DNA of 64,000 nt from JADJSS01 sp964490845 (GTDB taxonomy: Bacteria; Bacteroidota; Bacteroidia; Chitinophagales; JADIYW01), in contig CAZBED010000002.1 in the NCBI GenBank assembly GCA_964490845.1, positions 248,001 to 312,000 of the forward strand. Direction: 5' to 3'. Below are positions 8,521 through 15,469 of this stretch, piece by piece. The notes beneath the pieces were generated by a model. It saw only the letters and a list, made by a program, of their open reading frames with translations, was not told the origin of the DNA and searched no databases. The translations under genes and the position numbers were made by a program. Position 1 is the first letter of the stretch. Each line of letters starts with the position of its first letter.

Positions 8521-9249
8521 ATGACAGCCATCCTAAAAAAAGAAATCAACCTGTTTTTTTCGTCACTGATAGCTTATATCAGTATGGCTGTTTTCTTTAT
8601 CGTGCTGGCCTTAAACCTGTTTATTTTTCAGGGTAATATTCTGGAAAGCAATTATGCCACATTGGATACTTTTTTTACACTGACGCCCTGGATACTCATA
8701 TTTCTGATACCGGCTATTACTATGCGCACATTCGCGGACGAGAAACAAAGCGGCACGGTAGAACTCTTGACGACAAAACCTCTTACCGATTCGCAGATAG
8801 TAGCGGGCAAGTTTCTGGCGGCAATGTTGTTGTGGCTGTTTACTTTCCTGCCTACATTTATTTATTTTGTGGCGATAAAAAATCTAAGCCTGGCTGAGGC
8901 TCCGATAGACAGTGGCGCTACCTGGGGAAGCTATATCGGCTTATTTTTCCTGGGGGCTGTTTTTGTGTCCATCGGGATATTTTCTTCCGCCATTACCAAT
9001 AATCAGATTGTGGCATTCTTAGTCGGCGTGTTTTTGTGTTACTGGATGTATGACGCTTTTTTCAGAATCAGTTCGCTGTTGGTTTTTCAGGGGCAACTGG
9101 ATTATTTTATACAATCCATAGGATTGAACGCGCATTACGATTCCATCAGCAGGGGTGTCGTGGATACGAGAGATATAATTTATTTTTTGAGTGTAATCAG
9201 TATGTTCTTAATCGGAACGCGAACGGCGCTGGAAAGCAGGAAATGGTGA
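8521..9249 (+). CDS. gldF: Gliding-motility ABC transporter permease GldF
   Basis: A 242-residue ABC-2 type permease with six predicted membrane helices, beginning AILKKEINLFFSSLIAYISM and containing the conserved ITMRTFADEKQSGTVELLTT stretch (coupling region of the family) and PLTDSQIVAGKF. Family, size and position between gldA and gldG identify it as GldF. It would form the membrane channel with GldG. It starts 22 bases after gldA, and its stop is one base from the gldG ATG (TGAAATG), so the three genes look like one transcription unit. Confidence 0.92.
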   Translation: MTAILKKEINLFFSSLIAYISMAVFFIVLALNLFIFQGNILESNYATLDTFFTLTPWILIFLIPAITMRTFADEKQSGTVELLTTKPLTDSQIVAGKFLAAMLLWLFTFLPTFIYFVAIKNLSLAEAPIDSGATWGSYIGLFFLGAVFVSIGIFSSAITNNQIVAFLVGVFLCYWMYDAFFRISSLLVFQGQLDYFIQSIGLNAHYDSISRGVVDTRDIIYFLSVISMFLIGTRTALESRKW

Positions 9250-9250
9250 A

Positions 9251-10948
9251 ATGAAGAATTATTATTTCATACGGTCTGTAAAGTTGTTGGGAGCCAGTTT
9301 GCTGGCTGTCATTGGCATTAATATATTATCATCTTATTGCTTTCATCGCTTCGATCTGACACAAGAGAAAAGATATACGCTTACCGCTTCCACAAAAAAA
9401 TTATTACAGAATATTGAACAGCCTATTTCTGTAGAAGTTTATCTGGAAGGGAAAGATTTGCCTGCTGGTATAAAAGTGCTGAGAAACGAAACCCGCGAAT
9501 TACTACAGGAGTTCAGAACTTTGTCAAAAGGGCGTGTTACCTATAAGTTTGTTGATATCAATGCCATCAAAGACCAGAAAAAGCGGGAAGATTTTCAGAT
9601 GGAACTGGTAAAGAAAGGACTGCGTCCTACCAATCTGGAAGTGAAATCGGAAAGCGGCTTTACGGAGAAGCTGGTTTTCCCTGGTGCGATTGTCCAAGCC
9701 AACGGCAGAGAGATTCCGTTACAGATATTGGAAAACCAGTTTTCGGTGGGAGCGCAGGGATCTCTGAATAATTCTATCAGTTTTCTGGAATACAAAATGG
9801 CGAACAGCATTCAGAAGATTGTGAAACAACACCCGGCAAAGATTGCTTTTCTGCAGGGCCATGGCGAGTCGGGGATACAACAACTGGAGGGCTTGCTGGA
9901 AGCGTTGGCGGCACAAAATTTTCAACTGGATAAGCTGGAACTGGATAAGGATAAACTTCTGAATAACCAGATTGACATCTTAATTATTGCCAAGCCAAAG
10001 ACAGCGTTTAATGATTACGAAAAGTTTTTGATTGACCAGTATATCATGCATGGCGGAAAGACATTGTGGTTGCTGGATAATACTATTTGTGACCTTGATA
10101 GTTTTAAGCTGGCACCGAGTATTGTGGCTATACCCCGAGAGTTGAATCTAGATGATTTGCTGTTCCGATACGGAGTACGCATGGAACATAACCTTGTGCT
10201 GGATTTATATTGCAACCAGATACCGATAATTGAAAGTATTGGCGGCAATCCGCAGCCCAAGTTGTTTCCGTGGGTATTCTACCCTATGGCCATTAATAAG
10301 AACAATCATCCGATTGTAAAGAATCTGGACCCGGTAGCGTTGAAATTTTGCAGTTCAATCGATACACTCCATAATCCGGAAGTAAGGAAAACAGTACTCT
10401 TATCGAGCTCGATGTATGCGCGTGTTCAACAGACCCCATTCCCCATCTTTTTAGAAGGAGCAAAACAAAAACCGGACCCGGGGTTGTTTAATCAAAAAGA
10501 CATACCGCTTGCCGTTTTGCTGGAAGGAAACTTCACCTCTCTGTACAGAAATCAGTTTACTGCCGACTTTCAGCAGTTGCTGCAGATACAAAAAACGGAT
10601 TTTCTGTCGAAAAGCAGCGGAAATAAAATGATTGTAATTGGAGATGGCGATGTCGCCAGTGTGGAACGGGATACTAAAGGAGTGCCGTTAGCATTGGGAT
10701 ATGACAAATATTCCGGGAAGTTATTTGCCAATAAAGATTTCCTGCTGAATTGTGTGGAATATCTGGTGGACGACAATAATCTCATCGATGCGCGCAACCG
10801 GGAAGTGAAGATGCGCCTTCTGGATAAAGCAAAGCTATTGAATCAGAAGGGTTTCTGGCAGGTGGCCACTTTCGGTTTTCCATTATTACTGATGTTGGTT
10901 TTCGGTGTTGTTTATAACAACAGGCGAAGAGCAAAGTACACACGATGA
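9251..10948 (+). CDS. gldG: Gliding-motility ABC transporter substrate-binding protein GldG
   Basis: A 565-residue protein with one N-terminal membrane helix (LLGASLLAVIGINILSSY), a large extracytoplasmic region and a C-terminal helix (ATFGFPLLLMLVFGVVYNNR) before a basic tail. This matches GldG, the ABC_transp_aux-type subunit of the gliding transporter. Recognisable parts include RYTLTASTKKLLQNIEQPI, the segment KIAFLQGHGESG, and GGKTLWLLDN. The ATG directly follows the gldF stop, indicating translational coupling. Convergent with the DUF4260 gene (three bases between stops). Confidence 0.92.
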   Translation: MKNYYFIRSVKLLGASLLAVIGINILSSYCFHRFDLTQEKRYTLTASTKKLLQNIEQPISVEVYLEGKDLPAGIKVLRNETRELLQEFRTLSKGRVTYKFVDINAIKDQKKREDFQMELVKKGLRPTNLEVKSESGFTEKLVFPGAIVQANGREIPLQILENQFSVGAQGSLNNSISFLEYKMANSIQKIVKQHPAKIAFLQGHGESGIQQLEGLLEALAAQNFQLDKLELDKDKLLNNQIDILIIAKPKTAFNDYEKFLIDQYIMHGGKTLWLLDNTICDLDSFKLAPSIVAIPRELNLDDLLFRYGVRMEHNLVLDLYCNQIPIIESIGGNPQPKLFPWVFYPMAINKNNHPIVKNLDPVALKFCSSIDTLHNPEVRKTVLLSSSMYARVQQTPFPIFLEGAKQKPDPGLFNQKDIPLAVLLEGNFTSLYRNQFTADFQQLLQIQKTDFLSKSSGNKMIVIGDGDVASVERDTKGVPLALGYDKYSGKLFANKDFLLNCVEYLVDDNNLIDARNREVKMRLLDKAKLLNQKGFWQVATFGFPLLLMLVFGVVYNNRRRAKYTR

Positions 10949-10951
10949 AGA

Positions 10952-11296
10952 TTATATTTTTCCCAAATGCGTGTTTTTAAAACTGTCCGGATATTTTAAT
11001 CCGTACCCCAGGATTCTGTCAAAGGAAGAATGTCCAAAAAGTATAATACCGGCAAATATCCACCATTCATTTTGCAGATAAAACCCGGTGCAGCCCACCA
11101 CAATGGCGAGAAGTTTATGGTGGAACAGATTATAGCAGTATGCTCCTGATTTAGTATTGATGAGATAACCCAACATGGAAATATCAGGCGCCAGAAACCA
11201 GGCGGGATAGACCCACCAGGTAAAATGCAGTTGAGCGAAAAAGAAGATGGACAGGAAAAACATACCCAGTTCTTCCAGTTTTAATGTCATTTTCAT
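10952..11296 (-). CDS. DUF4260 family membrane protein
   Basis: A protein of about 114 residues with four predicted membrane helices. It carries the family signature features LKLEELGMFFLSIFFF, APDISMLGYLINTKSG, NLFHHKLLAIV and, at the C-terminus, DRILGYGLKYPDSFKNTHLG. Function of DUF4260 is unknown. The frame is open to 11344, but the first 16 codons overlap a terminator hairpin (11324-11348), so the ATG at 11296 or the one at 11290 is the true start. Conserved histidines (HH in the third helix, H near the C-terminus) could matter for function, but that is speculation. Confidence 0.8.
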   Translation of the reverse strand: MKMTLKLEELGMFFLSIFFFAQLHFTWWVYPAWFLAPDISMLGYLINTKSGAYCYNLFHHKLLAIVVGCTGFYLQNEWWIFAGIILFGHSSFDRILGYGLKYPDSFKNTHLGKI

Positions 11297-11323
11297 GCAG
11301 CAGATTTTTATGTAAGATAAAAC

Positions 11324-11348
11324 AAAAAAGCCATGCAGATGCATGGCT
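11324..11348 (-). terminator. Rho-independent terminator of the Nif3-like/zinc-ribbon operon
   Basis: Read on the minus strand: AGCCATGCA pairs with TGCATGGCT and is followed by six T. It lies 33 bases past the zinc-ribbon protein stop and just before the DUF4260 start. Confidence 0.75.
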
Positions 11349-11381
11349 CTTGATTATGTTCTAAGAAGTTAATAAATGACG

Positions 11382-12152
11382 TTATGCCAGTTCTTCTTCA
11401 GATATCATTACTGCGCTGTCGTCTACGCCGGAGATAATTCTGCCGCAGTGCTCACAGGTATTGATTTTTTTCTTTTTACGGATTTCAGATTGTGTCTGAG
11501 CAGGAATAAAACCGAAACATCCTCCGCATGCATTTCTGCTTACTTTCACCACAGCCAGGCCATTCTTGTAAGATTTACGGATACGGGTGAAAGCCTGCAG
11601 AAATCTGTCTTCCACTTCTTCTTCCATTTCTTTGGCTTTAGCGGTCAGTTCCTTTTCTTCTTTCTCGGTATCTTGGATGATGTTGTCGAGTTCCTTCTTC
11701 TTGATTTCTAAATCTTTCTCTTTGCTGTCCAGACGTTTTTGGATTTCAGCAATTTGCTTCTTATGATTTTCAATGGTGAAGTTGGCCTCTTTGATTTTCT
11801 TTTCCGCCAACTGGATTTCCAGTTTTTGTAATTCGATTTCTTTGTTTAATGCATCGAACTCACGGTTGTTTTTTACGTTATGCAACTGTTTGTCATATTT
11901 TGTAATCAAACTTTGTGCTTCTTTCATCAGCGTTTTGCGGTGTTCAATCTCTTCCTGCGCTTCGTCTACTTCAGCCTGTACTTTTGCAATACGTTTCTGG
12001 GTGCCTGCGATTTCATCCTCCAGGTCTGCCACTTCAATCGGTAATTCGCCTTTTAAAATATGTATCGCATCAATCTTAGAGTGGATAGCCTGTAATGACT
12101 CTAACTGCTCTAATTTGTCTTCGACGGTGGTCAATTCTTTCTTTCTTGCCAT
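11382..12152 (-). CDS. Coiled-coil zinc-ribbon protein (C4-type, DUF164/zf-RING_7-like)
   Basis: A 256-residue protein: residues about 10-190 form a long alpha-helical coiled coil rich in Glu and Lys (KIDAIHILKGELP then repeated heptads), and the C-terminal 60 residues carry a zinc ribbon with CGGC and CEHC pairs (NACGGCFGFIPAQ, NTCEHCGRII). This is the C4-type zinc-ribbon family widespread in bacteria and often next to Nif3-like genes, as here; proposed nucleic-acid or chaperone-like roles are unproven. Its ATG overlaps the Nif3-like stop by one base (TAATG), indicating coupled translation. A hairpin terminator follows. Confidence 0.9.
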   Translation of the reverse strand: MARKKELTTVEDKLEQLESLQAIHSKIDAIHILKGELPIEVADLEDEIAGTQKRIAKVQAEVDEAQEEIEHRKTLMKEAQSLITKYDKQLHNVKNNREFDALNKEIELQKLEIQLAEKKIKEANFTIENHKKQIAEIQKRLDSKEKDLEIKKKELDNIIQDTEKEEKELTAKAKEMEEEVEDRFLQAFTRIRKSYKNGLAVVKVSRNACGGCFGFIPAQTQSEIRKKKKINTCEHCGRIISGVDDSAVMISEEELA

Positions 12153-13246
12153 TATCTGTAATTTATTGGATTAGTGTTGATTGCTGAAATTTGAACGGCA
12201 AAAGTAGGGAATTTTTCCGATATTATCTTGTTAAATAGTTGTGAAGTAAACTGTTCACTCTCGTAGTGCCCAATGTCAGCTATAATTATCTGATTATCAG
12301 CATCAAAAAACTGATGATACTTAAAATCTCCCGTGATGAATATATCTGCCTGCTGAGCGATGGCTTTCGGAAGCAAAAAACTGCCTGAACCGCCGCAAAG
12401 GGCCACCCGCCGGATTTTTCTGCCTGTCAAAGCCGTATGTCGGATGCAGCCCGTTTTCATTTTCCTTTTTACTAAATCCAGAAATTTTGATTCATCCGCC
12501 GGTCTGGCTAGGTCACCAATCATACCGGAACCCACTTCCTGGTTGGCATTGTCCAAAGTCATGACTTCATAAGCAATTTCTTCATAGGGATGGATTTCAC
12601 GAAGAGCAGCCAAAATTTTTCCTTCCAGAAAATCCGGAAAGATAACCTCAATTTTATCCTCTTTCCCGCTATGCCGTTTGTTTGGCTTACCGATAACCGG
12701 GTTGGAGAATTCATTTCCTTTAAAGGTTCCGTTTCCGGCCACCCTGAAACTACATTCGCTGTAGTTGCCAATCTTCCCCCCGCCTGCGGCAAATAATCCG
12801 TTTAATATGTTTTCCGTAGCCGATACCGGTGTGTAGGTATATAGTTTTTTCAGTATGCCTTTCTTAGGGTCAAGTATTCTGCGATGAATAAGGCCTAATT
12901 TGTCCGCAATTACGTGATTAACGCCCTGATGGACATTGTCCAGATTGGTATGGCAGGCATAAATAGAAATATCATGCTTAATGGCTTTGATGATGGTACG
13001 CTCAATGTAATTTTTACCCGTTATCTTTTTCAATCCTGAGAAAATAATGGGATGATGTGCCACAACTAAATTATATTTCTTACGAATGGCCTCGTCTATG
13101 ACCGCTTCGATGGCATCAAGACAAATCAGCACACCGGTACATTCTGCCATTTTGTCGCCTATCAGTAACCCCGCATTATCATAGGACTCTTGGTATGATA
13201 TTGGTGCGTATTCTTCAATAGTCTGAATAATATCTGCTATTTTCAT
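12152..13246 (-). CDS. Nif3-like dinuclear metal center protein
   Basis: A 364-residue member of the Nif3/YbgI family. Metal-ligand motifs are visible: VVAHHPIIFSG, YACHTNLDN, GVNHVIADKLG near the N-terminus, and FITGDFKYHQFFDA plus IADIGHYESE near the C-terminus. The length includes the extra PII-like middle domain (about 130-240) found in the long form of the family. These proteins form toroidal hexamers with two metals per subunit; some act as GTP cyclohydrolase-like or phosphoesterase enzymes, but a general role is not settled. It is the first gene of a pair with the zinc-ribbon protein. Its promoter appears to lie inside the divergent lpxK reading frame. Confidence 0.92.
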   Translation of the reverse strand: MKIADIIQTIEEYAPISYQESYDNAGLLIGDKMAECTGVLICLDAIEAVIDEAIRKKYNLVVAHHPIIFSGLKKITGKNYIERTIIKAIKHDISIYACHTNLDNVHQGVNHVIADKLGLIHRRILDPKKGILKKLYTYTPVSATENILNGLFAAGGGKIGNYSECSFRVAGNGTFKGNEFSNPVIGKPNKRHSGKEDKIEVIFPDFLEGKILAALREIHPYEEIAYEVMTLDNANQEVGSGMIGDLARPADESKFLDLVKRKMKTGCIRHTALTGRKIRRVALCGGSGSFLLPKAIAQQADIFITGDFKYHQFFDADNQIIIADIGHYESEQFTSQLFNKIISEKFPTFAVQISAINTNPINYR

Positions 13247-13266
13247 TGGTTAATTTTAATTCTGGT

Positions 13267-14367
13267 TTGAGTATACTTACAAAAATACTATTATTTCCTT
13301 TCGCAATCCTATATGGTTTTGTCATTTGGTTGCGTAACTGGATGTATAAGACCAATTTTATTGGCTCTACAGATTTTGAAATTCCCGTAATCACCATTGG
13401 CAACCTCAGTATGGGCGGCACAGGCAAAACACCTATGGCGGAGCTGTTAATAGAAATTCTGAGAGGTCAATATCCGGTCGCAGTGCTTAGCAGAGGATAC
13501 AAACGCAAGACATCTGGATACCTGTCTGTAAAACGGACACATACAACAAAAGAAGTAGGGGATGAACCGCTGATGTTGAAATTAAAATATCCTGATGTGC
13601 AAGTGAGCGTAGGCGAACAACGCGTATTTGCCATTCCGCGTTTATTGGCAGAGCATCCCGGAATAAAAGTGATTTTACTCGATGACGCTTTTCAGCATCA
13701 GAGTGTACGGCCGGATATCAATATTCTGCTGACTACTTTTTCCAAACCATTCTATGATGACCGGATTCTGCCATTAGGTACCCTGAGAGAGTTTTCATAC
13801 GGTAAAGAACGGGCGAATATAATAGTTGTTACCAAATGTCCTGAAAATTTGAGCGAACAGCAGCAGCAGGAAATTATCCAAAAAATAAAACCGGCTGCCG
13901 GACAAAGGATTTTTTTCAGCAGCATAGAATACGGTATGCCTTATAATATTTTACAACCCGAAGACAGATTGATTCCTGATATAAAAGAAGAGGTATTGCT
14001 AATAACCGGCATTGCTAATCCGGCGCCATTGAAGACGTATCTGGAAGGCAAATCAGGCGGGGTGATACACTTTGAATTTGAAGATCATTATCATTTTGAA
14101 GAATATGAGCTGGAGCGTATTCATAAGAATTATCCCGGCTTTACCAGATGGGTGACAACAGAGAAGGATGGAGTGCGGCTGGCGGCACACCGAAATTGGC
14201 TCATGGCTAACGGGATTTCGTTGTATTGTATCCCTATCCGAACAAAAATGACAGGAAAAAACGCAGGGGAGTTTGCAGCGGCGGTAAGCGGGTATCTAAA
14301 TTATTTTTACAAGGAGGAACATGCGGATGTACAAATACGGGAAGAGCATAGAGAAGATACGGAGTGA
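13267..14367 (+). CDS. lpxK: Tetraacyldisaccharide 4'-kinase LpxK
   Basis: LpxK phosphorylates the 4' position of the lipid A disaccharide precursor at the inner face of the cytoplasmic membrane. Seen: N-terminal membrane-associated helix (ILTKILLFPFAILYG), the P-loop VITIGNLSMGGTGKTPM, RGYKRKTSGYL, VGDEPLMLK, ILLDDAFQHQSV and the late FEDHYHFEEYEL motif. There is no suitable ATG: the first in-frame one lies inside the protein. The TTG at 13267 (SILTKILLFPF) gives the usual N-terminus and 366 residues; another TTG at 13246 is possible. A near-consensus -7 (TAATTTTA, 13251-13258) lies just upstream. Divergent from the Nif3-like gene with overlapping control regions. Confidence 0.93.
   Translation: MSILTKILLFPFAILYGFVIWLRNWMYKTNFIGSTDFEIPVITIGNLSMGGTGKTPMAELLIEILRGQYPVAVLSRGYKRKTSGYLSVKRTHTTKEVGDEPLMLKLKYPDVQVSVGEQRVFAIPRLLAEHPGIKVILLDDAFQHQSVRPDINILLTTFSKPFYDDRILPLGTLREFSYGKERANIIVVTKCPENLSEQQQQEIIQKIKPAAGQRIFFSSIEYGMPYNILQPEDRLIPDIKEEVLLITGIANPAPLKTYLEGKSGGVIHFEFEDHYHFEEYELERIHKNYPGFTRWVTTEKDGVRLAAHRNWLMANGISLYCIPIRTKMTGKNAGEFAAAVSGYLNYFYKEEHADVQIREEHREDTE
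13280..13287 (-). promoter_or_regulatory. Candidate -7 promoter for the Nif3-like gene
   Basis: On the minus strand this reads TATTTTTG (exact TAnnTTTG), 33 bases upstream of the ATG at 13246. It lies within the first codons of lpxK on the other strand. Confidence 0.4.
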
Positions 14368-14445
14368 TAATAGCGTATTAAATTAGGTTAATATTCTGAG
14401 GAACAGTTGCAGAATCATTAAATTACAACAAGTTTTATAAACCTA

Positions 14446-14453
14446 TATTTTTG
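14446..14453 (+). promoter_or_regulatory. Candidate -7 promoter element
   Basis: TATTTTTG, exact TAnnTTTG, ends 12 bases before the ATG at 14466, the same spacing as in front of gldA. Confidence 0.5.
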
Positions 14454-14465
14454 TAAATACCTTTC

Positions 14466-14843
14466 ATGACCAAAGCTGTAAAGAATAGTGTTATCTTTTG
14501 GACCATTGCGCTGATACTGGTTCATGGGATTTTTGTTCATGAGCATGCTTCGGCCGGAACAAATACTAAAAAGATTGCTTCCGCCTACAGTACATCTTCC
14601 GGTGGTTTTCTATATACCGTTTTATCCGTTAACCCCGGTACAGAGCATTTCAATAATATATTTGTCAGACTGGAAAATACGCAGAATAAGCACACCCTTT
14701 TCCTTCTATCTTTTATTTTACAGCTGCTCACATCTTTGATGGCGGTTGTTGTCATCTTTTCAGCGAAAAGATATACCCATACTCCGGCATTAATACTCCG
14801 GTATCCCTTCCCGGCAAATAATAAAAGAGGGCCGCCCCGATAA
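14466..14843 (+). CDS. Small membrane protein, hypothetical
   Basis: A 125-residue protein with an N-terminal hydrophobic helix (VIFWTIALILVHGIFVHEHA) that may be a signal anchor, a short extracytoplasmic region (ASAYSTSSGGFLYTVLSVN) and a second helix (FLLSFILQLLTSLMAVVVIF) before a basic, proline-rich C-terminus. No family recognised. The support is a well-placed promoter and start. It is followed after 50 bases by another small membrane protein gene, perhaps in the same transcript. Confidence 0.6.
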   Translation: MTKAVKNSVIFWTIALILVHGIFVHEHASAGTNTKKIASAYSTSSGGFLYTVLSVNPGTEHFNNIFVRLENTQNKHTLFLLSFILQLLTSLMAVVVIFSAKRYTHTPALILRYPFPANNKRGPPR

Positions 14844-14893
14844 TCAGTTTTTGATTTGATTTTATTTATTTTCTAATCCTTAATTTATATTTT

Positions 14894-15409
14894 ATGAATA
14901 CTGCACATTTGCATTTATTGCTTAACCATATACCTGTCTTAGGAGCATTTTTCGGAACTGTACTGCTGTCCGTTGGGCTTGTAAAGAAGGACAATATTAT
15001 TCTTACTGTTTCATTATGGACATTCCTCATTGTAGCTGTTGCCTCTTCGGGGGCATTCTTCACCGGAGAAGGTGCTGAAGAAATTGTAGAAAACACAGCA
15101 GGAGTTAATGAATCTATGATAGAGGCACACGAAGAAGCTTCTGCTGTTGCCTTTTACACCATGATTGTTTTAGGCGTATTGAGTGCATTGATACTGCTGA
15201 TTAACACAAAGAAAGATGTCATCATTAAATCTTCGTTCGGAGTCTTACTGGTAGCTGTTTTGGTGAATGGGTTGATGTTTAGATCCGGTTGGCTTGGCGG
15301 AAAAATTAAGCATGATGAGATAAGAGGAACGGTAGCATCAGCCCCGGCATCTGAGAACAATACAGAGACAGGAGGCGCTGAGAGCGAACAGGAAAAGGAT
15401 GATGATTGA
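14894..15409 (+). CDS. Four-helix membrane protein (possibly DUF2231-like)
   Basis: A 171-residue protein with four predicted membrane helices and an acidic C-terminal tail ending EQEKDDD. Conserved-looking polar residues lie at helix ends: HLHLLLNHIPVLG at the N-terminus, TGEGAEEIVE before and IEAHEEASAV at the start of the third helix, and GWLGGKIKHDEI after the fourth. The pattern of a histidine-containing first helix, a TG..A motif and a histidine after the second helix resembles DUF2231 membrane proteins, some of which bind heme, but I assign this only tentatively. A strong terminator follows. Confidence 0.7.
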   Translation: MNTAHLHLLLNHIPVLGAFFGTVLLSVGLVKKDNIILTVSLWTFLIVAVASSGAFFTGEGAEEIVENTAGVNESMIEAHEEASAVAFYTMIVLGVLSALILLINTKKDVIIKSSFGVLLVAVLVNGLMFRSGWLGGKIKHDEIRGTVASAPASENNTETGGAESEQEKDDD

Positions 15410-15421
15410 TAGAAGCGTAAT

Positions 15422-15451
15422 AAAAAAGCCCGGCATTCGCCGGGCTTTTTT
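15422..15451. terminator. Bidirectional rho-independent terminator
   Basis: A perfect 13-base-pair stem (AAAAAAGCCCGGC with GCCGGGCTTTTTT) around the loop ATTC. The A-run and T-run make it work on both strands, fitting its place between convergent genes ending at 15409 and 15470. Confidence 0.9.
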
Positions 15452-15469
15452 ATTACGAAAAACCGAATG

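Noticed and set aside
11773..12174. 133-codon open frame opposite the zinc-ribbon gene
   Set aside because: Its Cys/Ser-rich translation is the complement of the coiled-coil region of a real gene, with no start context.
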